DNA of 64,000 nt from Tetradesmus obliquus (GCA_030272155.1 CP126196.1:3100001-3164000); one strand, 5' to 3'. Shown: positions 19,119 to 29,274, numbered from the stretch's first letter. Notes: generated from the letters alone by a model not told the origin. Numbers and translations: made by a program.

Positions 19119-22100
19119 AGATTTGGCTTGTGGCCGGTGTGCTGGCTGCTCAGCAGGCGGTCGCGTTGCTTCTCTTGTTGCTGTGGTGGCTGCTGCTTGG
19201 GCGGTTGTGCCGGCGGCTGTGCCGGCGGACGTGGTGGCGGCTGTGTCGGCTGGCGTGTCGGCTGCTGTTCAGGCCTGTGTGCTGCGGTGGCGGTTGCTGT
19301 GGTCGGCTTTGCCGCAGTGGTTGTGCCACTCACAGTTGCTGCCTTACGCAACAGCTGCTGGATGTCCTGTGTGTGCGAAGCTGCTATGTTGGGCTTGCGG
19401 CGCGGCCGCGCTTTGTGCGTGGCTGTTTTGGCAGGGTTGGTGGCCGCTTCTGTGGTGGGACGGGTGGTGAGCCCGAAGTACTTAGCTATTGTGTTATGTG
19501 TCAGAGGAGGCTGGCTGCTCTTGGAGGGTTTGCCTGGCTTACGTGAGGTGCGTGAGCTGGCTACGGGTGGGGTTAGCCTCGTGCCGCCGCTTGCTTGGGA
19601 GTGAGTGTTCGCCCGCGCCGTGTGGCTGGCTGGAAACGTGCCTGCCTGCGGCGCTGCGGTTGACAGCTGTTGTCGCTTGCTGGTTGGAGCAGTCTGTAAT
19701 GCGTGGCCAGCAGTGCGTTTCCTCCCGGCCGCCGTGTCTGTGCCCGTTGCATGCGGTGTGTCTGTGGACGTGGTTTGTTGCCGGGGGGTGTGGGCGGGAG
19801 TAACCGTGCCATCCGTGTTGACAATGCGTTGTTTGCTGGTGCTGTATTTCAGCGTGGCGCCATCCACCCATGTCAGTGTCTTGATGCTCGGGGCGGTGCG
19901 CGAGCCACGCGCGCGGTTAGGTCTGTGTGGTGGTTCGATCAAGGTGCATCCATATTCAATGGGGTCCATCTCGACCAGGCAGTACAGGCAACCTGCAAAG
20001 TTCTCCCAGTCCCTTCGGTGCATGCGTTTCACCTTGCCTGTGGCCGCGTACGGTATGCTGTCACAATTGTACCAGTGGCCGTCTGTTGCTTGGCGCCAAG
20101 TAGTGAAGTGGTTGATCGAGGGTGTCAGGGCGAAGTGCGCTATGATGCCCTTGCAGTTGACGGGTGCGTAGTCCAGTATCTCTTGCTGGCTGTATCGTTG
20201 TTGCATGCAGTTCAGGAAGTTTCTCAGCGTCACCTGTCGTTGGCTGCTGCTGTGTTCTACTGCGTATAGGTTCAGGTGCGCTGGCCCATAGTTGCCATTG
20301 GGCTGCAGAGCTGCTAGTTCAGAGTGCGGAGCATTGCTTGATATAAGTGCCTGGTAGAAGAAGTTGGGCGCCACCCGTTTGCCCAGCAGGGCGTGCCATG
20401 CATGGCAGAGGCATTGCATATCTATTTGAGGTTCGCAGTACAGGCCAACCACCGCGGGGTCCACCCAGACCTCCTGCTCTGTGTCCCCATCGTCGATGCT
20501 CATTGGTTTACCATGCACTGTTTCCGGTTGTGTTTGTGCGTGTTGTTCATCCGTTAGCATGGGCTGAGCTTCGTCTTCTCCTCCTTCCTCGCTTGAGATG
20601 TCCATGTGTTCCACATCTGTTCGTGCTAGTGGGTTGCTCCAGTAGACATCAGGCTGCGCTGGTGGGTCTACCTGCATGTTGGTGTCAGGCGCTGCATCGG
20701 AGCGTTGTGCCGCCAGGCGGGCGAACATGCGCTCCTGGTGCGCGGCTGCCATGCACTTCACCGGCTCGGTACTGAGTTGTATGGACCTCCCATCAACAGC
20801 TACTCCCGTGCCTGGTTGTTGAGCGTAGAAGGTGTTCCCATGTTCATCAATTGGCATGAGCATACCCCTTCCAGCCATGTATGCGTCACCTGAGACCAAG
20901 CACATCATGTTGCCTGTGAACGCCTGCCAATCCTGCTCCGTCAGCTGTTTCACTTTTCCGTGCTCGGCATATGCGAGGCTTTCACACTCGTACCAGCTGC
21001 CTTTGGAGTTGTTTGTGCTGTGTGTGCCCTGTGGGTGCACACGGGTTTCCTGCGCCCAGGCTTTGTAGTGCAGAATGCGCGATCCTTCGTCGTTTATGTG
21101 CTCGTATTGAATGAATATGGCTGTGCACCCTGCTGGAGCGGCGCGTAGCGCGTCTGCTTGAGACATGCCAGGTTGTACCACTTCGAGGAAGGGGTGCAGC
21201 ATGTACCTGGCACCCGTGTGTTCGTAGAGCCAGGTGTTGATTGCGGCTATGTCGTACTGTCCGTCGCGCTCGAGCAGGTCAGGGAGTACGTCCCCTGCGA
21301 TGCGGGCGTTGGCAACGCTAGCTTGCAGCGCTCTAACCATGTATGTGGTGGCGTGGGTGATCGCAGCCCTGCCCAACAGAGCGTTGAGTGCATGTGCACC
21401 ACAGTGTCGGTCTGTCTGTGCCTCACAATAAAGCCCCACGGAGCGGGGATCCATCCATGTGCCTTGCGGCAGTGGTCTTTTTTGTGGTCGCTTTCTGTAG
21501 GTGTGCCCCCCTCCTTTGATCGGCATTGTGCTAGCAGCTGCATCTCCCTTGGGTGCGGGTTGGTCAGCGCTGAGCGCCGGAGTTGATTGCGTGCTGGTGT
21601 TGACGGGTTCGTCCGTGCTGTTTTCGGATCTAGCTGTTGTCGCTGCTTCTGCTTCTGCTGTTGTTGTGGTGACTGTTGGCGTTGTCGCTGCTGTTGCTGC
21701 TGCCGCTGCTGCAGCAGCGGCTGCATTTGCCTTTTCTTGTATTGCTGCGATTAGTTTTGCTAGGTCGTTCAAGTGAGCTTCAAGTCGTGGCAGCATGAGT
21801 GTGCCATATAAGCTGCGTTGCCAGTGTTTGTGTTGCCGCGCTGGTGTTGGTAACTTCCAGTGCAGCAGGTCATCCTTGACTCTAGCGAGGGTGGCTCGGC
21901 GGGCCTGCTTATTCAGCAGTTTACGCCTGGCTCGTTTAAATGACCTTTGTTTCACTCTGGCGAGCGCCACTAAGCGTCTGTGCACGGTGAGCTTACGCTG
22001 AGCTGCTGTGCGCATGCGGCGCCGACAGTTGACGGTGGTCTGCTTATTCGGCTGTTTGCGTCTGGTTCGTCTAGAGCGTCTTCGTTTCACCCTGGCAGGT

Positions 22101-22528
22101 GCTATCGTACGTCTGCAAGTGGTGAGTTGGCGCGGAGCTGCAGTGTGCGTGCGGCTCCTACAGTTGATGTTGGTGGCTGGAGTGCGCGTTTGTGTACCAT
22201 GCTGGGTAGCTGGCGCCGCCGCGCCTGCATGGGGCGTTACGTGTGAGTTGGCGGGGGGTGTTGGCATGCTGTTGCCGGGTGCGATGCAGGCAGCCCTGGC
22301 AGTGGGGATGCGGTGCAGTGCCAACATCAGCAGTAACAGCAGTAGTAGTTGGAATGCCGGCTTGCTGAGTCCCCGCGGCCCTGTTGTTGGTTTAGCGACT
22401 GCAACTGTTGTTTTAAATAATCGAGGGGGTCCTCCGCAGGGCGTCATGCACCAGGCAGTTGCCAGCAATGCAAGCGCGAGTGCCAGCAGAACTTCATCAT
22501 GCAGTACCGCAGGTGCCCGTCTTGGCAT
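19088..22528 (-). CDS. Dualen-type ORF: basic repeats and two Josephin/OTU-like cysteine protease domains
   Basis: About 1,146 codons from an ATG at 22,528; the frame stays open upstream to 24,451, but that part does not look like protein of this element. Order: two hydrophobic stretches (LLALALALLA and LLLLLLLMLAL), two Arg-rich ~44-residue repeats (around 22,180-21,900), poly-Ala/Thr, protease domain 1 (about 21,470-20,880), an acidic linker, domain 2 (about 20,460-19,950), then a Ser/Thr/Pro/Gln-rich tail. Domain 1 has HCGAHALNALLG (Cys codon 21,401-21,403), later ILHYKAW and WYECES, as in Josephin-type deubiquitinases. Domain 2 has QCLCHAWHALLG, INHFTTW and WYNCDS. Dualen elements are known to encode a cysteine protease. 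The frame ends in TGA, 31 bp into the endonuclease frame. Confidence 0.7.
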   Translation of the reverse strand: MPRRAPAVLHDEVLLALALALLATAWCMTPCGGPPRLFKTTVAVAKPTTGPRGLSKPAFQLLLLLLLMLALHRIPTARAACIAPGNSMPTPPANSHVTPHAGAAAPATQHGTQTRTPATNINCRSRTHTAAPRQLTTCRRTIAPARVKRRRSRRTRRKQPNKQTTVNCRRRMRTAAQRKLTVHRRLVALARVKQRSFKRARRKLLNKQARRATLARVKDDLLHWKLPTPARQHKHWQRSLYGTLMLPRLEAHLNDLAKLIAAIQEKANAAAAAAAAAATAATTPTVTTTTAEAEAATTARSENSTDEPVNTSTQSTPALSADQPAPKGDAAASTMPIKGGGHTYRKRPQKRPLPQGTWMDPRSVGLYCEAQTDRHCGAHALNALLGRAAITHATTYMVRALQASVANARIAGDVLPDLLERDGQYDIAAINTWLYEHTGARYMLHPFLEVVQPGMSQADALRAAPAGCTAIFIQYEHINDEGSRILHYKAWAQETRVHPQGTHSTNNSKGSWYECESLAYAEHGKVKQLTEQDWQAFTGNMMCLVSGDAYMAGRGMLMPIDEHGNTFYAQQPGTGVAVDGRSIQLSTEPVKCMAAAHQERMFARLAAQRSDAAPDTNMQVDPPAQPDVYWSNPLARTDVEHMDISSEEGGEDEAQPMLTDEQHAQTQPETVHGKPMSIDDGDTEQEVWVDPAVVGLYCEPQIDMQCLCHAWHALLGKRVAPNFFYQALISSNAPHSELAALQPNGNYGPAHLNLYAVEHSSSQRQVTLRNFLNCMQQRYSQQEILDYAPVNCKGIIAHFALTPSINHFTTWRQATDGHWYNCDSIPYAATGKVKRMHRRDWENFAGCLYCLVEMDPIEYGCTLIEPPHRPNRARGSRTAPSIKTLTWVDGATLKYSTSKQRIVNTDGTVTPAHTPRQQTTSTDTPHATGTDTAAGRKRTAGHALQTAPTSKRQQLSTAAPQAGTFPASHTARANTHSQASGGTRLTPPVASSRTSRKPGKPSKSSQPPLTHNTIAKYFGLTTRPTTEAATNPAKTATHKARPRRKPNIAASHTQDIQQLLRKAATVSGTTTAAKPTTATATAAHRPEQQPTRQPTQPPPRPPAQPPAQPPKQQPPQQQEKQRDRLLSSQHTGHKPNLWRKALDSSR

Positions 22529-23552
22529 GGTCTGTGGTATATATTCTGTTAATTCTGAAAGGTGCTTGGCACTGGTGCTGCTCTTGTATAGCGGGACTGC
22601 CGTAGGTGTAATCAATCGTGCGCACGGCATTACGTGGTGTGTCACAAGTGCTGAATGTGCCGAGGCCTCTGGCTTTGTTCGTGTCGAGCTGTAGCTATAA
22701 TCCAATCTGTAGTTGGTGAATTTCAGTCGATTCACCTCTTGTTGGGCATCGGCCGGTAGTCTGGGTTCGGGTGCCCGCAGCGGGTTGCTGTGTAATTTCG
22801 TTTTCGTGTCCTGGACGTCAGGCATACCGAGTCCACGCCCGAAGCTTAATTGATTCGAGTCTAGGTGTTCAGCAACACCCGACTTGTGGTAGAGCGGCCA
22901 TACTAGTGGTTCCAGCCCGTCATGCATCCGGATGTGACGCCCAGGTGCACTGCTGCTGATATGCATTATGACAAGTTGTAGCACGCCCGCTTTGTATGTC
23001 ATTGTGTGCCATGCTGTATGATTGCGGAGGCCTATCGTTGTGCAGGGCGTCACGCTGTGAGCAGGGAGCAGGAGAATAGCATACACGCAGCGCGCCTTGA
23101 TGTTACCTTGGCAGTCCAATGCAAGGCGGCACTCATGACGTGCATGGGCGCCGCACTGCAGCCTACCGCCACACAAATGTGTATCCGTCTGTTTGGCTGC
23201 TCGACACGCGTACGCGGCGGGCACGTACGCGAACCCGCCCTGACAGTTGATCCAACTAACAAAAAGAGCGCAACATGCTCTGGCATTGTGTTTTGATGTG
23301 CATCGTGTTCTACCCGTAGGCCCCGCATGCGACGGTGCCGGGGAACGCCTGCTCGCTGCTCGCCCACGCAACCACTGCTGTTGATTCACTGTTCCACAGG
23401 GTGCAGGAGCTACTACAGATGTGGCCATCGCTGTTGTTAGACCATCCTGTAGTTTGGCTGGATGCAGCGCTCCACCATCAGCAGCTCCACGCTTGCGTGC
23501 ATCACGCAATCGTGTTATGCCAGGTGCTTGCTGTGGTGGGTTGCTTGGTGGT
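22529..23552 (-). other. Open but apparently non-coding stretch between gene fragment and protease ORF
   Basis: This kilobase is in frame with the protease ORF on the minus strand but its translation is rich in Cys, His, Trp and Arg without domain-like order. It probably holds the 3' flank of the host-like gene fragment and the element's 5' UTR. I see no TGTAA signal in the sense direction and no clear boundary. Confidence 0.4.
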
Positions 23553-24766
23553 CTATGGCGCGCCGCCGGCAGCGTCCGTGACGCCGTCGGGTGCCTGCAT
23601 GGCAGAGATGCCGCGGTTGGACAGAGTGGGTGCGCAGCAGGGTCAGCAGTGTCGTGGCGGGTGAGGTAACATGAGTGGCTGTTGCACTCGTTCGCAGGTT
23701 TGAGCGCCGTGAACCAGCAGGGTGTTGAGAGCACAAGGTGCTGGCAGAGCTGGATGTTGGAGATAAGCGCATGCACATGTAAAAGTGCGCATGGCATGTG
23801 TGATTTGCAGGAGGCACCCCCTGCACTGACCTGCTCTCCGGTAACCATGGGGTCGCCCTTTTTGCCGGACAGCTCCTGGCTCTGCAGCAGCAACTGCTGC
23901 TGGCGGCGCTGTTCCTTGCGCGCTTTTGATGCAGCTTTGTCTGCTGCTGCCTTTTCTGCTGCTGCCTTGTCAGCTGCCTCCTTGTTTGCTGCTGCCTTGT
24001 CAGCTGCTGCCTTGTCGTCGGCAGCAGCAGCAGCAGCAGCTGCTGTCTGGCCTGCTGCCTTGCTGGAGTTGGTTCGGCCGCCGCCGCGGCCGTCGATCGT
24101 GCTGTTGCCGCCAAGCTGCGGCACCATGCCCGCGCCAACATCTGCTGGGCAGCCTTGGCCGGCAGCTCGCACACGCGCTGCTGTTGCTGATGCTGCAGCA
24201 GCGGCACTGCTGCTGCTGGCCGGCCCGTCTGCTTCGGCCGCCGCTGCTGCCATGCTGGTCTTGTACTGCAGCCCCAGGGCTTCTGCTGTCACTGCTGCTG
24301 CTGTCACGCCTGCGGCGCCGCCCATCATGTCATCAAACAGCATGTCCAGGTCGTCCGGCTGCAGTCCCTCAATATCCTCTGCTGCCTCGTCTGCCGCCGC
24401 CGCGGCAGGTGGCGGCGGCACGTGCAGCAGCCTGCTGATCGCCTGCTGCACGCGGCTGTGGTACTCCGCGGGCGTCGCCGGCGTGAAGGCAAACTGCCGC
24501 CACCAGCCCTGCTGTGCTATCAGGTACTGCTCCTGTGCTGCGATGTGCTGCTGCTGTGTTGCCCGGTCGCTGGCAGGGCCGGTCCTGATAGGGCTGCTGG
24601 AGGCATGTTGCCCTGCCTGATGGCGTCAGCTGCCAGCGTGATCTGCTTCATTGCCGCGATGCGCGCAGCTGCGGCCTCCTTGGTGTTGCCGCGCAGCAGC
24701 CTAGGCGCGCCTGCTAGCAGCGACTTGTTGTGAGGCTGCAGCCAGAGCACGCTGCCGTATGGTGCC
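23553..24766 (-). pseudogene. 3' part of a host-like gene with one intron, cut at the insertion junction
   Basis: Protein-like minus-strand sequence begins at the junction (24,766). A short frame reads NKSLLAGAPRLLRGNTKEAA; after a frame change near 24,600 (another intron or a break) it continues as AQQGWWRQFAFTPATPAEYH and IEGLQPDDLDMLFDDMMGG, then Ala-rich and DKAAA/EKAAA helical repeats, ending SGKKGDPMVTGEQ. A splice donor CAG|GTCAGT (23,831/23,830) and acceptor ATGCAG (to 23,595) give a 236-nt intron with a CTGAC branch-like site; the last exon encodes about 13 residues (APDGVTDAAGGAP) and stops at TAG, 23,553-23,555. The function is not recognised. It is either host DNA carried with the LINE or part of this element's own 5' region. 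Confidence 0.4.
23595..23830 (-). other. Probable spliceosomal intron (236 nt)
   Basis: Minus strand: donor GTCAGTGC after exon end GAGCAG, acceptor CCATGCAG, phase 0, with CTGAC about 45 nt before the acceptor. Splicing gives a reading frame that stops after 13 codons. No transcript evidence is available. Confidence 0.35.
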
Positions 24767-24843
24767 AAAATGTTGATTTATCAAATATGAAGCCGTACGG
24801 ATGTCCTGGGGGCAGGATGCGGGTTGGCACTGGTGTCTGTGAA

Positions 24844-25475
24844 CTTATCCACACACACACAAACTTATCCACACATGCTGCACACATCCTCGTACTCTGC
24901 TACCCACACGCACGCATACATAACGTACTCTGCTACCCACTCACATGCATACATAACGTATCCCGGCCATCAACTTAGCCTTTGCAGTGATAGCTGACAG
25001 TTGCGCCATGGACGGATTTTGATTCAAGGGCCAGTCACGGTCTGTCACACATCACAGGACGTCATTGCGCGACTGTGATTTTAGTGGAGTCTGGGCACTC
25101 GGTCAGGTCCTGGATGCCTTTCGGGGCTGCTCCGCACGGGGCTGTCTGCATGATCGTGTGACAGCGTCTCTTGGTACAAGAGACCTGTGGAGTGAGTGCG
25201 GAACAGGTTGCCTCACTCTCTCAATGGATCTTTTTATGGAGCAAGTGCACAGTTATTTAGGTCAGCCCTTGTAACGTTCTTGCTTCAAAAAAAAAAAAAA
25301 AAAAAGGTATCACTGCATGGCGACTTGCACACCTCTACAAGCTGCACTTTACAGGCAGCATTACGACACCTACACAAGACGCCTATTAATAGGTGACGGA
25401 TTGTCGACACAGACAATCCCCACCTGACTATTCATGGACTCTCCACTTCATGCAAAGCACATCCTGCTACTGACT
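24844..25475. mobile_element. Rearranged LINE-A 3'-UTR pieces, both orientations
   Basis: Order: minus-type piece (about 24,844-24,985, the CA-rich 3'-UTR part), plus-type 3' end finishing in poly(A) (24,986-25,305), then another minus-type piece (25,307-25,474). Inversion of part of the copy during insertion (twin priming) or repeated insertion could give this. Confidence 0.65.
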
Positions 25476-27997
25476 GAACTGCCACTGGAAACTCACTGGC
25501 CGGCTAAAATTCCTACTGGACGATTTTATCCCGGACGTTCCATGACCAAGCATGTTAGGCCCTCACATGCCTAGGACTGACATACGAAAATTAGCGCAGT
25601 GGCCTTCGATGCGCCGCGACGGTTGAATTTTCGCTCCGGCCCGCCTCGTGGCCAATTTTTTTTTTTTTGAAGCAAGCCTCGTGGCCCATTATGGACATGT
25701 GCTAGGTGTGCTTCGTGAAAGTTTAATTATTGTTATATCTCTTTGTAAAATGTTGATTTATCAAATATGAAGCCGTACGGATGTCCTGGGGGCAGGATGC
25801 GGGTTGGCACGGGTGTCTGTGAACTGCCACTGGAAACTCACTGGCCGGCTAAAATTCCTACTGGACGATTTTATCCCGGACGTTCCATGACCAAGCATGT
25901 TAGGCCCTCACATGCCTAGGGCTGACATACGAAAATAAGCGCAGCTGCCTTCGATGCGCCGCGACGGTTGCATTTTCGCTCCAGCCCGCCTCGTGGCCCA
26001 TTATGAACATGTGCTAGGTGTGCTTCGTGAAAGTTTATTTTTTTTTTTGAAAACAAGAACATTACAGTGAAAGTTTAATTATTGTTATATCTCTTTGTAA
26101 AATGTTGATTTATCAAATATGAAGCCGTACGGATGTCCTGGGGGCAGGATGCGGGTTGGCACGGGTGTCTGTGAACTGCCACTGGAAACTCACCGGCCGG
26201 CTAAAATTCCTACTGGACGATTTTATCCCGGACGTTCCATGACCAAGCATGTTAGGCCCTCACATGCCTAAGGCTGACATACGAAAATAAGCGCAGCGGC
26301 CTTCGATGCGCCGCGACGGCTGAATTTTTGCTCCGGCCCGCCTCGTGGCCCGTTATGGACATGTGCTAGGTGTGCTTCGTGAAAGTTTAATTATTGTTAT
26401 ATCTCTTTGTAAAATGTTGATTTATCAAATATGAAGCCGTAAGGATGTCCTGGGGGCAGGATGCGGGTTGGCACGGGTGTCTGGAACTGCCACTGGAAAC
26501 TCACTGGCCGGCTAAAATTCCTACTGGACGATTTCATCCCGGACGTTCCATGACCAAGCATGTTAGGCCCTCACATGCCTAGGGCTGACATACGAAAATA
26601 AGCGCAGCGGCCTTCGATGCGCCGCGACGGTTGAAAATGTTTTTTTTTTGACGGTTGAATATTCGCTCCGACGGTTTTTTGACGGTTGAATTTTCGCTCT
26701 ACAGCCCGCCTCGTGGCCCATTATGAACATGTGCTAGGTGTGCTTCGTGAAAGTTTATTTTGTTTTTTGAAGCAAGAACGTATTTTTTTTTTGAAGCAAG
26801 AACGTAACAAGGGCTGACCTAAATAACTGTGCACTTGCTCCATAAAAAGATCCATTGAGAAAGTGAAGCAACCTGTTCCGCACTCACCCCACAGGTCTCT
26901 TGTACCGAGAGACGCTGAAAGTTTATTTATTGTAATATCTTTTTGTAAAATGTTGATTTGTCAAATATGAAGCCGTAAGGATGTCCTGGGGGCAGGATGC
27001 GGGTTGGCACGGGTGTCTGTGAACTGCCACTGGAAACTCACCGGCCGGCTAAAATTCCTACTGGACGATTTCATCCCGGACGTTCCATGACCAAGCATGT
27101 TAGGCCCTCACATGCCTAGGGCTGACATACGAAAATAAGCGCAGCGGCCTTCGATGCGCCGCGACGGTTGAATTTTCGCTCCGGCCCGCCTCGTGGCCCG
27201 TTATGGACATGTGCTAGGTGTGCTTCGTGAAAGTTTAATTATTGTTATATCTCTTTGTAAAATGTTGATTTATCAAATATGAAGCCGTACGGATGTCCTG
27301 GGGGCAGGATGCGGGTTGGCACGGGTGTCTGTGAACTGCCACTGGAAACTCACTGGCCGGCTAAAATTCCTACTGGACGATTTCATCCCGGACGTTCCAT
27401 GACCAAGCATGTTAGGCCCTCACATGCCTAGGGCTGACATACGAAAATAAGCGCAGCTGCCTTCGATGCGCCGCGACGGTTGAATTTTCGCTCCAGCCCG
27501 CCTCGTGGCCCATTATGAACATGTGCTAGGTGTGCTTCGTGAAAGTTTATTTTTATTTTGAAGCAAGAACGTATCAAGGGCTGACCTAAATAACTGTGCA
27601 CTTGCACCATAAAAAGATCCATTGAGAAAGTGAAGCAACCTGTTATTTTTCTTTTGAAGCAAGAACGTTACAAGGGCTGACCTAAATAACTGTGCACTTG
27701 CTCCATAAAAAGATCCATTGAGAGGGTGAGGCAACCTGTTCCGCACTCACCCCACAGGTCTCTTGTACCAAGAGACGCTGAAAGTTTATTTATTGTTATA
27801 TCTCTTTGTTAAATGTTGATTTATCAAATATGAAGCCGTACGGATGTCCTGGGGGCAGGATGCGGGTTGGCACGGGTGTCTGTGAACTGCCACTGGAAAC
27901 TCACTGGCCGGCTAAAATTCCTACTGGACGATTTTATCCCGGACGTTCCATGACCAAGCATGTTAGGCCCTCACATGCCTAGGACTGACATACGAAA

Positions 27998-28819
27998 GGC
28001 TGGCATGTGAGGGGTGGATTGGGCACGGGTCTACGAGGCGTGGTGGTCTGTTTTGACGGTTCGGGCGGGGTGTACAATGCATTCGTTGGAGTAGTGGCCG
28101 TCGTTCCTCGTTGTGATGTGTTGCAAAATAGTATGGCAAAGGCTAAGTTGATGGCCGGGATACGTTATGTATGCATGTGAGTGGGTAGCAGAGTACGTTA
28201 TGTATGCGTGCGTGTGGGTAGCAGTGTACGAGGATGTGTGCAGCATGTGTGGATTAGTTTGTGTGTGTGTGGCTTTGTGTGCCTGAGGTGGTGTCATTTC
28301 CTACAGAATGCCACATATCTCATAGGTGTATGTTCGGTCAGTAGCAGGATGTGCTTTGCATGAAGTGGAGAGTCAATGAATAGTCAGGTGGGGATTGTCT
28401 GTGTCGACAATCCGTCACCTATTAATAGGCGTCTTGTGTAGGTGTCGTAATGCTGCCTGTAAAGTGCAGCTTGTAGAGGTGTACAAGTCACCATGCAGTG
28501 ATAGCTGACAGTTACGCCATGGACAGATTTTGTTTCAAGGGCCAGTCACGGTATGTCACACATCACAGGACGTCATTGCGCGACTGTGATTTTAGTGGAG
28601 TCTGGGCACTCGGTCAGGTCCTGGATGCCTTTCGGGGCTGCTCCGCAAGGGGCTGTCTGCATGATCGTGTGACAGCGTCTCTTGGTACAAGAGACCTGTG
28701 GAGTGAGTGCGGAACAGGTTGCCTCACTCTCTCAATGGATCTTTTTATGGAGCAAGTGCACAGTTATTTAGGTCAGCCCTTGTAACGTTCTTGCTTATAA
28801 AAAAAAAAAAAAAAAAAAA
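27998..28819 (+). mobile_element. LINE-A 3' end, plus orientation (about 800 bp plus poly(A))
   Basis: It starts with the last codons of ORF2 (Ala-Gly-Met-TGA) and contains the whole 3' UTR, the hairpin region, TGTAACG and a poly(A) of about 20. Confidence 0.85.
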
Positions 28820-29274
28820 GTGATGTGTTGCAAAATAGTATGGCAGAGGCTAAGTTGATGGCCGGGATACGTTTTTTTTTTTTTTTTTTTGAAGCAAGAA
28901 CGTTACAAGGGCTGACCTAAATAACTGTGCACTTGCTCCATAAAAAGATCCATTGAGAGAGTGAGGCAACCTGTTCCGCACTCACTCCACAGGTCTCTTG
29001 TACCAAGAGACGCTGTCACACGATCATGCAGACAGCCCCTTGCGGAGCAGCCCCGAAAGGCATCCAGGACCTGACCGAGTGCCCAGACTCCACTAAAATC
29101 ACAGTCGCGCAATGACGTCCTGTGATGTGTGACAGACCGTGACTGGCCCTTGAAGCAAGAACGTTACAAGGGCTGACCTAAATAACTGTGCACTTGCTCC
29201 ATAAAAAGATCCATTGAGAGGGTGAGGCAACCTGTTCCGCACTCACCCCACAGGTCTCTTGTACCAAGAGACGC
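28820..29274. mobile_element. Nested LINE-A 3' ends
   Basis: A ~50-bp plus-type piece (28,820-28,871) duplicates 28,109-28,164 and is followed by a T run and a minus-type 3' end (28,892-29,152). A second minus-type 3' end begins directly in CTTGAAGCAAGAACG and runs to 29,274. Confidence 0.7.

Larger units (their letters stand above)
6859..24766 (-). mobile_element. 17.9-kb composite insertion in an A-unit, flanked by AAAATGT
   Basis: The A-unit sequence ...CTTTGTAAAATGT stops at 6,858 and resumes as AAAATGTTGATTTATC at 24,767, so exactly 7 bp are duplicated. Both breakpoints falling at the same point of a 312-bp unit argues for one insertion event. Minus-strand order inside: host-like gene fragment (24,766-23,553), Dualen-type LINE, a (GA)n tail region holding an element with 876-bp terminal repeats, then the left junction CGAGAGAG. 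The simplest reading is a LINE insertion whose 3' tail is the GA/TC run and which carries extra 5' sequence; the tail was later hit by a second element. No terminal inverted repeats were seen. Confidence 0.6.
10871..24766 (-). mobile_element. Dualen/RandI-type non-LTR retrotransposon with two endonucleases
   Basis: On the minus strand the modules run: two papain-like cysteine protease domains, AP-like endonuclease, reverse transcriptase, PHD finger, PCIF1-like region, RNase H, CCHC knuckle and restriction-like endonuclease. Carrying both endonuclease types together with RNase H and a cysteine protease is the published hallmark of the Dualen family from Chlamydomonas reinhardtii. The secure core is 10,871 to about 22,528. 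Whether 22,529-24,766 belongs to the element, is its 5' UTR, or is captured host DNA is unsettled; I extend the element to the junction because the flanking duplication AAAATGT lies there. Three in-frame stops and one frame change suggest this copy is not functional, though intact domain order indicates a young copy. Confidence 0.8.

Noticed and set aside
18760-19600. Plus-strand Cys/Gly/Val-rich frames across 18.7-24.6 kb
   Set aside because: They mirror the protease, endonuclease and gene-fragment frames on the minus strand and have no domain of their own.
22529-24451. A single 1,787-codon protein from 24,451 to 19,088
   Set aside because: The first part matches a gene fragment with a good splice donor and short last exon; the 22.5-23.6 kb part has non-protein-like composition. 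The common open frame looks coincidental.
6859-24766. Single giant DNA transposon
   Set aside because: No terminal inverted repeats at the two junctions and no transposase; the contents are retroelement modules and a 3' microsatellite tail.
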